Assembly (NCBI GenBank): GCA_944320555.1
Contig: CALUHX010000002.1
Span: 1 to 64,000 of the forward strand
Direction of reading: 5' to 3'
Length of the DNA stretch: 64,000 bases
Source of the DNA: an uncultured Butyricimonas sp.
GTDB taxonomy: Bacteria; Bacteroidota; Bacteroidia; Bacteroidales; Marinifilaceae
The position numbers and the translations under genes are program-made. Of this stretch, positions 18,097 through 26,395 are shown piece after piece (the first letter of the stretch is position 1; the number at the start of each line of letters is the position of its first letter). Below the pieces are notes generated by a model. The model had not been told where the DNA came from. It saw only the letters and a list, made by a program, of their open reading frames with translations, and searched no databases.

Positions 18097-19442
18097 AAAA
18101 CCTAAAAGACATAGAGGTGGGGGTACTATTCGCCCCGGAAATCCATTTCCGCTTAAACGGGCGATTCCGCCACGAGGGAGAATACTACTCGGGAGCATAC
18201 ACGGCCATGCGGCGGGATGGAAAGATTCTTCTGAAAGGCGAAGGGAAAGAAGAAATCGTGGCGGACGGGTTCACTCTCACTCCGGAGCAATTCGAAGAAG
18301 CCGACTTTGACCTGCCAAACGTGACCATAGGCATTCATTTCCATTGGGAGCGAGAGGAGAATCAAAAGTTCCGGGGAGCGTTGAGGCTAATCGACGAGGG
18401 TGGGCACCTGACGGCGATAAACATTTTACCTTTGGAGGAATATTTGAAAAGCGTCATCTCGTCGGAGATGAACGCGGCCTCGCCGCCGGAACTGCTCAAG
18501 GCGCACGCCGTCATATCGCGGAGCTGGCTACTGGCCCAAACGCGGCGGAAGGCGGCGGGGAGCGGGACACGCGCCTCGCTCCGGAGGACGGAGGAGGAAA
18601 TCACGCAATGGTTCGACCGGGAGGACCACGAACGATTCGACGTGTGCGCCGACGACCATTGCCAACGCTATCAGGGAATCAGCCGAGTCCACACACCGTC
18701 GGTGGCCGCCGCCATAGAGGCCACGCAAGGGGAAGTGCTTACGTTCGGAGGAGAGGTGTGCGACGCGCGTTTCTCAAAATGCTGCGGGGGCGCAACGGAA
18801 CGATTCGAGACCGCATGGGAAGAAACACCCCACCCCTACCTGACGAAAGTGGTTGACAACGCCACCTCCCCCGCCACCTCCACGGACTTGCGCAAGGAAG
18901 AAGAGGCAAAGTCGTGGATCGCCGGCTCACCGGAAGCGTTCTGCAACACGAAAGACCGGAAGATTCTCTCCAGCGTGTTGAACGATTACGACCAGGAGAC
19001 CCACGACTTTTTCCGCTGGACGACAAGTCTGACCGCAGAGGAAGCGACACGGCTGGCAAAGGAAAAACTGGGAATAGACTTTGGACGAGTGACCGCATTG
19101 GAACCCATAGAACGCGGAGTCTCGGGACGCGTCACGCGTCTGCGCATCCGAGGGACAAAGAGATGCATCATTATCGGGAAAGAGTTGCTTATCCGCAAGG
19201 CTTTGTCGCCCACGCATCTATACAGCTCCGCTTTTTTCGTGGAGACGGAACCGGACGAAACGGGACTGCCCGGGCGGTTCACGCTGCGGGGAGCGGGATG
19301 GGGGCACGGAGTGGGTCTGTGCCAAATCGGAGCGGCCGTAATGAGCGCGCGGGGGTATTCGTACCGGGAAATCCTCGCCCACTATTTTCCGGGGACCAAA
19401 ATAGAAAAGATTGAAAACCTTAAATTACCGCCGAAAGAATGA
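18057..19442 (+). CDS. SpoIID/LytB domain protein
   Basis: A 461-residue member of the SpoIID/LytB family, which contains peptidoglycan lytic transglycosylases and amidase enhancers. The typical block SVISSEMNAASPPELLKAHAVISRSW is centred near residue 145, and the C-terminal GWGHGVGLCQIGA block is also typical. No clear signal peptide is present. The ATG at 18057 gives a 40-bp overlap with the preceding gene; a GTG at 18093, overlapping the previous stop as GTGA, would remove 12 unlikely residues and is a good alternative start. The next gene begins 4 bp before its stop. With the AmpG-like permease it suggests handling of cell-wall fragments. Confidence 0.85.
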   Translation: MGKHCETFTREKVKNLKDIEVGVLFAPEIHFRLNGRFRHEGEYYSGAYTAMRRDGKILLKGEGKEEIVADGFTLTPEQFEEADFDLPNVTIGIHFHWEREENQKFRGALRLIDEGGHLTAINILPLEEYLKSVISSEMNAASPPELLKAHAVISRSWLLAQTRRKAAGSGTRASLRRTEEEITQWFDREDHERFDVCADDHCQRYQGISRVHTPSVAAAIEATQGEVLTFGGEVCDARFSKCCGGATERFETAWEETPHPYLTKVVDNATSPATSTDLRKEEEAKSWIAGSPEAFCNTKDRKILSSVLNDYDQETHDFFRWTTSLTAEEATRLAKEKLGIDFGRVTALEPIERGVSGRVTRLRIRGTKRCIIIGKELLIRKALSPTHLYSSAFFVETEPDETGLPGRFTLRGAGWGHGVGLCQIGAAVMSARGYSYREILAHYFPGTKIEKIENLKLPPKE

Positions 19443-20716
19443 AACAAGCATCACCATGGGGATGGGTGCCCACTCTTTATTTCGCCCAAGGATTGCCTTA
19501 TGTGGTGGTCATGACCGTGGCAGTCATCATGTTCAAGAACATCGGGGTGAGCAACACCGACATCGCTTTGTACACCAGCTGGTTGTACCTTCCTTGGGTC
19601 ATAAAGCCCTTGTGGAGCCCCCTGGTGGACATTGTGAAGAGGAAGCGATGGTGGATTGCGGCGATGCAAGTAATCATCGGGGGCAGCCTGGCAGGCATCG
19701 CGATGACGCTGCCCGGCGAACACGCCTTCCGTTACTCTTTGGCGTTCATGTGGCTGCTGGCGTTCAGCTCGGCCACGCACGACATCGCCGTGGACGGCTT
19801 CTACATGCTGGGACTGACGGAACGGCAGCAAGCGTTCTTCGTGGGAATCCGCAACACGGCCTACCGGATAGCCATGCTGACGGGCCAGGGAGCCGTGGTG
19901 ATGCTGGCGGGATGGCTGGAGGAACGCTACGGGATGCGGCTGCCGGAGGAAGAGGCCGTGCCCGCGGCGTGGAGCGCGACATTCTACGTGCTGGCAGGGG
20001 TGTTCGCTCTGCTGTTTGCCTACCACCAATGGACATTGCCGCACCCGGAAAGCGACCGTCCCTGCCGTGAGGGGGGCAACCCGTTGGCGGCATTCGGGAG
20101 AACGTTCGCAAGCTTTTTCCGGAAGCGTGGAATCGTGCCGGCACTGGCGTTGATTTTGCTATTCCGGTTCGCAGAGTCGCAATTGGTGAAAATAGCGTCG
20201 CCCTTCCTGCTGGACGGACGGGAGGCGGGAGGACTGGGACTCTCCACGATACAAGTGGGGACGATTTACGGGGCTATCGGACTGGCCGCCTTGACGGCAG
20301 GAGGCATCATCGGCGGAATCGTCATGGCCCGCCACGGATTGCGGCGCTGCGTCTGGGGAATGACAGCCGCCATGAACGTGCCCAACCTCGTATACCTGTA
20401 CCTGGCCTTCGCCCAACCCGAAAGCGAATGGATTGTGTCGGCATGCGTGGCCATCGAGCAATTCGGTTACGGGTTCGGCTTCACAGCCTTGACTTATTTC
20501 ATGATGCTCTTCTGCAAGGGTCCGCAACAGACGGCGCACTACGCCATTTGCACGGGTTTCATGGCTTTAGGCATGATGCTGCCGGGCATGATTTCAGGGT
20601 ATATCCAAGAACTGCTGGGATACCGGAACTTTTTCATTTGGATAATGGTCTGCACCATACCAAGCTTCGTGGCCGTAAAATATGCCCGCTTTCCAGAAAA
20701 AAATTCGGCGGAGTAA
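19439..20716 (+). CDS. ampG: AmpG-like MFS permease
   Basis: A 425-residue inner-membrane protein with about 12 hydrophobic segments. The N-terminal WGWVPTLYFAQGLPYVVV and the GFYMLGLTERQQAF segment resemble AmpG-type muropeptide permeases of the major facilitator superfamily. AmpG brings anhydromuropeptides into the cytosol for recycling. Bacteroidales such as Tannerella carry AmpG genes next to SpoIID/LytB-type genes, as here, which supports the call. It overlaps the SpoIID gene by four bases (ATGA), so the two are translationally coupled. The precise substrate is inferred. Confidence 0.75.
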   Translation: MKQASPWGWVPTLYFAQGLPYVVVMTVAVIMFKNIGVSNTDIALYTSWLYLPWVIKPLWSPLVDIVKRKRWWIAAMQVIIGGSLAGIAMTLPGEHAFRYSLAFMWLLAFSSATHDIAVDGFYMLGLTERQQAFFVGIRNTAYRIAMLTGQGAVVMLAGWLEERYGMRLPEEEAVPAAWSATFYVLAGVFALLFAYHQWTLPHPESDRPCREGGNPLAAFGRTFASFFRKRGIVPALALILLFRFAESQLVKIASPFLLDGREAGGLGLSTIQVGTIYGAIGLAALTAGGIIGGIVMARHGLRRCVWGMTAAMNVPNLVYLYLAFAQPESEWIVSACVAIEQFGYGFGFTALTYFMMLFCKGPQQTAHYAICTGFMALGMMLPGMISGYIQELLGYRNFFIWIMVCTIPSFVAVKYARFPEKNSAE

Positions 20717-20739
20717 GGTGGACGTATCAAAAATTCCAC

Positions 20740-20747
20740 TATCTTTG
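20740..20747 (+). promoter_or_regulatory. -7 promoter box (TATCTTTG) for tRNA-Ser
   Basis: TATCTTTG ends 10 bp before the first base of tRNA-Ser at 20758. Confidence 0.6.
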
Positions 20748-20757
20748 CCCCCGCATT

Positions 20758-20845
20758 GGAAAGATGCAGGAGTGGCTGAACTGGCACGCCTGGAAAGCGT
20801 GTAATCGCCTAAAGCGATTCGGGGGTTCGAATCCCCCTCTTTCCG
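20758..20845 (+). tRNA. tRNA-Ser (anticodon GGA)
   Basis: Class II tRNA of 88 bases. Acceptor GGAAAGA/TCTTTCC with discriminator G, anticodon loop CTGGAAA between ACGC/GCGT giving GGA, long variable arm AATCGCCTAAAGCGATT, and T-arm GGGGGTTCGAATCCCCC. Confidence 0.95.
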
Positions 20846-20851
20846 CAAAGG

Positions 20852-20886
20852 AAAAAAGAGTTAGAAAGGCTGCTAACTCTTTTTTC
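20852..20886 (+). terminator. Terminator after tRNA-Ser
   Basis: AAAAAAGAGTTAG and CTAACTCTTTTTT are perfect inverse 13-mers around an 8-base loop and end in a T run. Confidence 0.85.
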
Positions 20887-20916
20887 TTTTTCAACGGTAA
20901 CGCAAAAAAACAGACT

Positions 20917-21450
20917 ATGGACGATTTACAACACGTGGGATATAGCCGGGAAGTGATAGAATTTGTCACTGTGGCAAAAGAATTCTGCAATTACCTCGAA
21001 AACCTGGACGAGGTCGAGACAAGCACATTTTTATCCAAAATGCAAAAATTCATTCCTTTGATTTACCTAAAAGGAAGCCTGCTTCCCTCCTGCGAAATCG
21101 ACTCGCTGGGATGGGCGGAAGACCACGTGACGGAAGAGGACTACAACCAACTGCATTCGACGCTTAAATCGCTGCTGGGCGAACACGACGAGTATCTGGA
21201 AGTGTTCGACGACAACATGCAATACAGCGAGGCCCCGGTGGTGAACACCATTTCCGAGAAACTGGCTGACATCTACCAAGACCTGAAGAACTTCATTTGC
21301 GCTTACCGTGGAGGCATGACGGAAGTAATCGAAGAAGCCTTGTGGCAATTGAACAGCAATTTCGAATCATATTGGGGAAAGTCATGCGCCAACGTGCTGC
21401 GCGCCATCCATGCCGCCGTGTACAAGGTAAACAACAACGAAGGGAATTGA
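20917..21450 (+). CDS. DUF5063 domain-containing protein
   Basis: A 177-residue cytosolic, acidic, helix-rich protein matching the DUF5063 family known from Bacteroidota; function unknown. No catalytic motif is evident. I set the start at the ATG at 20917 because the in-frame sequence upstream runs through tRNA-Ser and its terminator. The stop is 2 bp before the start of the exonuclease gene, so the two are almost certainly co-translated, and a role linked to that nuclease is plausible but unproven. Confidence 0.8.
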   Translation: MDDLQHVGYSREVIEFVTVAKEFCNYLENLDEVETSTFLSKMQKFIPLIYLKGSLLPSCEIDSLGWAEDHVTEEDYNQLHSTLKSLLGEHDEYLEVFDDNMQYSEAPVVNTISEKLADIYQDLKNFICAYRGGMTEVIEEALWQLNSNFESYWGKSCANVLRAIHAAVYKVNNNEGN

Positions 21451-21452
21451 CG

Positions 21453-22055
21453 ATGATGATGTTCAAAAAGACCATCGAGGAGGAAGAAATCGACAAACTG
21501 CCGTTGTTCACGTATGAAGGGGAAATCAGCGTTATCGACCAAAAGGCGAAAATCGGCAAGGCCATCCGGGACTTGAAATGTTGGCCGCGCATCGGCTTCG
21601 ACACGGAAACAAAGCCCGCCTTCCAGAAGGGCGTGGTGCACGACGTGGGGTTGCTGCAATTGTCGTCCCCGGAACACGCCTACCTGTTCCGCCTGAACAA
21701 GACGGGGCTGACCCCAGACCTTGCAAATCTGCTGGCCGACGAGAACATCATGAAGATTGGCGTGGGAATACGCGACGACCTGCGGGGACTGCGCCACTTA
21801 CGGGAGTTCACCCCAAAGCAATTCCTCGACCTGCAAGTTTTCGTGAAAGCCTTCGGCATAGAAGAGATGTCATTCTCCAAACTGATGGCCATCATTTTCA
21901 ACGTGCGCATATCCAAAAGACAGCGCACGTCCAACTGGGAAGCCCCCATGCTTACCGACGCACAAATTCATTATGCGGCCACCGACGCCTGGGGGGCATT
22001 GAAAATGCACGAGGCGTTATTATCGGACGCTCCGCCCCGTTTGTCCGCAAACTGA
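21453..22055 (+). CDS. RNase D-like 3'-5' exonuclease domain protein
   Basis: A 200-residue DEDD-family 3'-5' exonuclease domain. Exo I is FDTETKP (about residues 49-55), Exo II is around VGIRDDLRGL, and Exo III is HYAATDAW near the C-terminus (YxxxD form, DEDDy type). It lacks the HRDC domains of full-length RNase D. The start at 21453 is 2 bp after the DUF5063 stop; the upstream in-frame reading overlaps that gene and is not used. Probably acts on RNA, but the substrate is not known. Confidence 0.85.
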   Translation: MMMFKKTIEEEEIDKLPLFTYEGEISVIDQKAKIGKAIRDLKCWPRIGFDTETKPAFQKGVVHDVGLLQLSSPEHAYLFRLNKTGLTPDLANLLADENIMKIGVGIRDDLRGLRHLREFTPKQFLDLQVFVKAFGIEEMSFSKLMAIIFNVRISKRQRTSNWEAPMLTDAQIHYAATDAWGALKMHEALLSDAPPRLSAN

Positions 22056-22306
22056 CAAACACTCCACTCAAACTTCCTTTCCCCCTCCTGCCAACGCTCA
22101 CGCACCCAAATCCTCTGTTTCCCCCGACTTTTTCCCCCCGTTTTGACTTATTTTTCACGGGCACGCCACCTCATTTCCCCATATTCCACACCTTCCATCG
22201 CCTCTCCCGCCCATTGTATCACACTATATATAAACGCATTATCCGTCACACCCCAATTTTATCAAGAAAAAGGGACTCAAATGTTTGGCGGATGGGGAGA
22301 ATTTTG

Positions 22307-22314
22307 TACTTTTG
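22307..22314 (+). promoter_or_regulatory. -7 promoter box (TACTTTTG) for the SRP RNA
   Basis: TACTTTTG lies 5 bp before the first predicted base of the SRP RNA. Confidence 0.65.
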
Positions 22315-22318
22315 TGGC

Positions 22319-22418
22319 CGGGTAAGTCCTATGCGACCAGCTCCTGTCGAACTCCCCCAGGGTCGGAAGGCAGCAAGGGTAGATGGTTGTAGCGGTGCGA
22401 CATAGACCGCTTACCCTT
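22319..22418 (+). ncRNA. ffs: Signal recognition particle RNA, 4.5S type
   Basis: Small SRP RNA that binds Ffh for membrane targeting of nascent proteins. The ends pair (GGGTAAG with CTTACCC) and the apical domain contains the conserved asymmetric and symmetric loops in CAGGGTCGGAAGGCAGCAAGGGTA. It lies directly before two tRNA-Thr genes. The ends are estimated from the terminal helix. Confidence 0.88.
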
Positions 22419-22425
22419 TTAAAAC

Positions 22426-22499
22426 GCCTCTTTAGCTCAGCTGGCCAGAGCACGTGATTTGTAATCTCGGGGTCGTTGGTTCGAATCCGACAAGAGGCT
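22426..22499 (+). tRNA. tRNA-Thr (anticodon TGT)
   Basis: Acceptor GCCTCTT/AAGAGGC with discriminator T, anticodon loop TTTGTAA giving TGT, and T-arm GGTTCGAATCC. It follows the SRP RNA by only a few bases, so both may be processed from one transcript. Confidence 0.95.
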
Positions 22500-22518
22500 C
22501 GAAAGTTCTTAAATCAAT

Positions 22519-22590
<72 letters not shown>

Positions 22591-22593
22591 CGG

Positions 22594-22624
22594 AAAAGCA
22601 GTCGGATTACCGACTGCTTTTTTC
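22594..22624 (+). terminator. Terminator of the SRP RNA-tRNA unit
   Basis: AAAAGCAGTCGG ATTA CCGACTGCTTTTTT forms a perfect stem with a T run right after tRNA-Thr(GGT). Confidence 0.88.
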
Positions 22625-23295
22625 GTATAACGACCTGGCCTTCGGATTACTTTTTGTATCGTCTGATGTCGCAAAGCAATTTTCATAAATGACCGTACAC
22701 TTGAAATCGTCCGATGCGCTGATGCCGTCCAGCAGTTTACTGTTGACCCAAATCGGTCATTAGAAAATCGGGCTTTCATTTTGCGTGAAATATGCCATGA
22801 TTATGGCAATAATTAAGATGTGCAATGTAAATTTGGGTCATAATAAAGGTTGCTGTCTTACATTTTGCTCGCAAAAATTTCTAATGACCGATTTACTGTT
22901 GATGAGAATCATGCTGTCGCCTTCCGAGAACGAGACGTGACTATCGTTATAATACAGGTCGCATTTCCCTTCGTGACAATACACATGAGCTATATGTTGG
23001 TCGACTTCTTCTGTGCCTAAACTGTTCAAATGATATTCTATAACAACATCGTTACGCATAATTAAATTATGTATTGCTTTTTGAGCGATTAAAAGTAGCA
23101 AAAAAAAGAATATTAGACGCATGGTTATAGATTTTTGTCGTTATGGGTATCAGTTACGACATAGCAGCGCAAGGGCTGTCCGTTTTTGGGGAAGCAAACC
23201 GATGAAAATATTGATTGACACGCTCCGTATATTTTGCGCTTATCACAATTTGCAGACTCAAATATTTCAATTTACGATTAACGCAGAATCCCAAA
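22625..23295. other. Decayed-looking intergenic stretch with inverted and repeated fragments
   Basis: No convincing full-length gene covers these 670 bp apart from the small reading frame at 22838-23122. A 17-bp sequence AAATCGGTCATTAGAAA at 22750-22766 recurs inverted at 22878-22894. A fragment at about 22657-22680 (GTATCGTCTGATGTCGCAAA) resembles the 3' end of the HD gene at about 23307-23332 (GTACTGTCTGACATAGCAAA), suggesting an old partial duplication. Confidence 0.4.
22838..23122 (-). CDS. Small hypothetical protein, probably exported
   Basis: A 94-residue reading frame that I do not recognise. Residues 1-17 are strongly hydrophobic (LIFFFLLLLIAQ), like a signal peptide or anchor; the rest is polar with two cysteines in VYCHEGKCDLYY. 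There is no clear promoter box, and the C-terminal coding part overlaps one copy of the inverted repeat at 22878-22894. It could be a real small envelope protein or the remnant of a larger gene. I cannot separate these from sequence alone. Confidence 0.4.
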   Translation of the reverse strand: MRLIFFFLLLLIAQKAIHNLIMRNDVVIEYHLNSLGTEEVDQHIAHVYCHEGKCDLYYNDSHVSFSEGDSMILINSKSVIRNFCEQNVRQQPLL

Positions 23296-24063
23296 TCACC
23301 TCTTGTACTGTCTGACATAGCAAAGCAACTCTTCTCGTGTGACTTTGGGATTATTAAAAGCAAACTTCATCAACCACGCCAGACATTTCCGTGTCTCGAC
23401 AGGCGAATCTATTCCCAACGCCCCCATCACTTCTTTGTCGCCTAACGGCAACACATAATCAAACATGTTCATTCCCTCCCTTTCCAGTTCTTCCACACGC
23501 CGCAGTATATTGGACACTTGGTCCGGCATACGGTATTCCGGGACGCATGAGACATTATCCGCGGCGACAAGCGCAAGCCAATCATAAAACCCCTCCCCCA
23601 AACCATATTCCATTTTCCGGAGCGCCCTGTCTTTCATGCGAGAACAATCATTGCCCCAGTCTTTCGCACGCATGTGGTTGGCCACAAGCGCGACCACCCT
23701 TCTCCTCACGTCATTTGAATACCCCAATCTTTTCAGAATGGCATCGCTCATGCCGGCAGACACCAATTCATGCCCGTAAAAATGGGCCACACCGTTATCG
23801 TCCACCGTTTTTGTCTTGACTTTTCCGATGTCATGCAACAATGCGGCCATCCTCACCACCCGATTCCGCGGCACTCGTTCCACCACGTCCAAGGTATGTT
23901 CCCAAACGGTGTCCAAATGACTCCTGTTCTGAGTCGTCAGGCAAGTCTCCTCCAATTCGGGGATAAACCGCCTCATCTCCCCGCTCCTCCTCATCCATTC
24001 CAGAAAAGCCCCCGGTCTGTCGCCCGCAAGCATCCTTTCAAATTCATGCCGTCTCATCGCCAT
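23296..24063 (-). CDS. HD domain protein (tRNA nucleotidyltransferase C-terminal-like)
   Basis: A 255-residue protein with an HDIG-type phosphohydrolase domain: HTLDVVE, LLHDIGK (about residues 73-79), GHELVSAG and a later VANHM. The layout resembles the HD and C-terminal parts of bacterial CCA-adding/poly(A) polymerases, but the N-terminal nucleotidyltransferase head is absent, so it cannot add CCA. It may act as a separate nucleotide or RNA phosphohydrolase; the substrate is unknown. It lies 13 bp after the TamL-type gene on the same strand and may share its transcript. Confidence 0.75.
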   Translation of the reverse strand: MAMRRHEFERMLAGDRPGAFLEWMRRSGEMRRFIPELEETCLTTQNRSHLDTVWEHTLDVVERVPRNRVVRMAALLHDIGKVKTKTVDDNGVAHFYGHELVSAGMSDAILKRLGYSNDVRRRVVALVANHMRAKDWGNDCSRMKDRALRKMEYGLGEGFYDWLALVAADNVSCVPEYRMPDQVSNILRRVEELEREGMNMFDYVLPLGDKEVMGALGIDSPVETRKCLAWLMKFAFNNPKVTREELLCYVRQYKR

Positions 24064-24076
24064 AAACCAACTCTGT

Positions 24077-26395
24077 TTAGAACGGATAACCTATGGCCAA
24101 ATGGAAGCCTATGCCGTCGCCGAACTTGGATATGTTGTAATATCCCGACTTGTCCGGATTCTTGTAAGGCGTATGCAAAGCGACACCCAAGTCCGCGCGG
24201 ATTACAATAAAACCGATATCGTAACGCAATCCGAACCCCGTCCCCAAGGCTATCTCGTCCAACAAACCCGAAAACTTGAACTCTCCGCCGGGCCGTTTCT
24301 CGTCGCCCCGCAAAAGCCAAACGTTACCCGCGTCCACAAACAAGGCCGCATTCAAACTGCTCATAATCTTAAAACGCAACTCCACATTCCCCTCCAACTT
24401 GATATCCCCTGTTTGATCCAGATAGGCCGTCGAGTTATCGCTCTCCTGATGGTAACTTCCCGGCCCGAGGGAACGAATCGTGAACGCCCGAATGCTATTT
24501 GCTCCTCCGATATAAAACTGCTCGCTATAAGGCATCACGCTGGAGTTCCCATAGGCATAGCCGATTCCGCCCATAAAGCGAAAGGCGAGCTGGGAGCGTT
24601 CGGTCAGCCGGCGGTAAACAATCATTTCCGAGGTCAACTTCAAAAACTGGGAATAGGGATTCCCGAAAATCTTTTTGCCCTCGCCCCGGTCGTTGCCGAA
24701 AATCCATTGCGCGGCGGAAAGCAGATTCCCCGCGGCGGTTATCGTGTTCTGCCAATAGAAACGGTTCGGATTGCGGAGAGTCGTTCCCCTGTCATAGGTA
24801 TTCGTGTAAGATATGGAGGGAATAAATTGATTGTCAAAACTCAATGCGATTGCCGGATTGTTTTCCATCGTCTCGTCGAACTCCGGAGAGGTCTCCAGCA
24901 AATACGTGTAATTAATCTTCATCGGGGTGACGCTATGGTACATCCTTCTGGACGACTGGAACTCATAAGTGGCTGATCCGGAGAATGAAATCATCCGGAA
25001 AAAGGTGTGACGGTTCAACAAATCCGCTCCGACTTGGAAATTGGTCCGTTCGGGATACCCTTTCTCGCTTGTCAGAAATTTGGGCACCAACAGGCGGGGC
25101 ACCGACAATCCCACGTTCAATCCCAACTCATAAGAATTAATCAGCCCCGAAGAAGTGGCTCCTTGCTGCTTGCCCGTCTGCCACTCGTACGCGCCGTTCA
25201 ACTTGAACGAAAGATTCTCTCCTCCCCGAAACGCGTTCTTGTTCGTGATACTGAACGCCAATCCAGGCCCCAAGAGGTTATTGGACTTCGAGGAGACACC
25301 CAACTCACACTCCATTTCCACTGGCAAATCATACACGGCGTTTATTCTCACGTCCAGTTTGCCCAGATTTGCCGAATCCATCGGAACGACCTCCAGGTTT
25401 GTGTACTTAAAAATGCCCAACCGTCCCAGCTCCGCTTGCGTCTGGCTCTGCCGCGCCAAAGAAAAGAGGTCGCCCGGACGCAACTGCACACTGCGCTCTA
25501 TCACTTTCGGGCGCAAATCCAAAGGCTCGTTGTAGTGAACGGCCACGCCATGCAAATGAAGGCTATCCCGCGTTTTCTCCTGCACATCGTCGCTCAAAAC
25601 CAGGCTCACCTCTCCCACACGGCAAGGCATCAGGGCCAACTCCGGCACTCCGGTCTTTAACGCGACCCGCACGTCGGCCGTTCCCTTTACCCTTGTCGTG
25701 TCCACCAGAATCTCAATATAATCCGACTGGAAATAGTAATATCCAAGCCCTCTTAGCAGGCGGGTCAACCGCTCCCGCTCCTCGTTCATCACGCTCAGGT
25801 CATAAACCATGCCCGATTTCAACGGACTGAGCGCTCTCGACCTCTGCACGATTGTGTCCATACGCCCCCGCCATCCCCAATACTCCACGTTGCCCAACAC
25901 CAACGGGCGAGGAAACCACACGTCATACGTTATCTTCGCCTTTTTGGGATTGCGCTTATTATAAACCAACCTGTAATCCGTGCGCATCCCGAAATAGCCG
26001 TATTCTTTCGCGGTATTCTCCACCACCTTCAACCGCAGGTCCGGCTGCACGTCCGAGACAAGCACCGGTTGCTTCGCCAACTTTTTGTACAACCAATGTT
26101 TAAATCCCCGTTGTTTCCTGACATTCCAGTTATACACCCACAATCCCGTCGGGAAAGGCGTGCGCACGTAGGGAGCGTACAGCGGATTGTTCGGAGGATA
26201 CGACAAGGCGCTCGTGATGGAACTCGACGGGCTGGGCGCGTTCTTTTCGTCTTCCACCTCGATGTTTATCTTCTTCACTCCCGTGTACAAAACGTCCTCC
26301 TCCCCCAGTTTCCTCACCGTGGAACAAGACACGCACCATATTCCCGCCAACAGGACAATGACATACCCCTGCAACCTATTTTTCCGATAACCCAT
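24077..26395 (-). CDS. BamA/TamA (Omp85) family outer membrane lipoprotein, TamL-type
   Basis: A 772-residue Omp85 protein. The N-terminus has a signal with a cysteine lipobox (WCVSCSTV, C24), then POTRA-like repeats to about residue 410, then a 16-strand barrel ending in aromatic HLAIGYPF. A lipid-anchored TamA-like protein next to TamB is the arrangement called TamL in Bacteroidota. It would insert proteins or move lipids at the outer membrane together with TamB. The start overlaps the tamB stop by 20 bp, so the pair is translationally coupled. Confidence 0.85.
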   Translation of the reverse strand: MGYRKNRLQGYVIVLLAGIWCVSCSTVRKLGEEDVLYTGVKKINIEVEDEKNAPSPSSSITSALSYPPNNPLYAPYVRTPFPTGLWVYNWNVRKQRGFKHWLYKKLAKQPVLVSDVQPDLRLKVVENTAKEYGYFGMRTDYRLVYNKRNPKKAKITYDVWFPRPLVLGNVEYWGWRGRMDTIVQRSRALSPLKSGMVYDLSVMNEERERLTRLLRGLGYYYFQSDYIEILVDTTRVKGTADVRVALKTGVPELALMPCRVGEVSLVLSDDVQEKTRDSLHLHGVAVHYNEPLDLRPKVIERSVQLRPGDLFSLARQSQTQAELGRLGIFKYTNLEVVPMDSANLGKLDVRINAVYDLPVEMECELGVSSKSNNLLGPGLAFSITNKNAFRGGENLSFKLNGAYEWQTGKQQGATSSGLINSYELGLNVGLSVPRLLVPKFLTSEKGYPERTNFQVGADLLNRHTFFRMISFSGSATYEFQSSRRMYHSVTPMKINYTYLLETSPEFDETMENNPAIALSFDNQFIPSISYTNTYDRGTTLRNPNRFYWQNTITAAGNLLSAAQWIFGNDRGEGKKIFGNPYSQFLKLTSEMIVYRRLTERSQLAFRFMGGIGYAYGNSSVMPYSEQFYIGGANSIRAFTIRSLGPGSYHQESDNSTAYLDQTGDIKLEGNVELRFKIMSSLNAALFVDAGNVWLLRGDEKRPGGEFKFSGLLDEIALGTGFGLRYDIGFIVIRADLGVALHTPYKNPDKSGYYNISKFGDGIGFHLAIGYPF

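Noticed and set aside
20428-20916. Long frame leading into the DUF5063 protein
   Set aside because: It passes through the AmpG-like gene in another frame, tRNA-Ser and its terminator; the true start is at 20917.
21297-21452. Upstream extension of the exonuclease frame
   Set aside because: It overlaps the DUF5063 coding sequence in another frame and has no conserved content.
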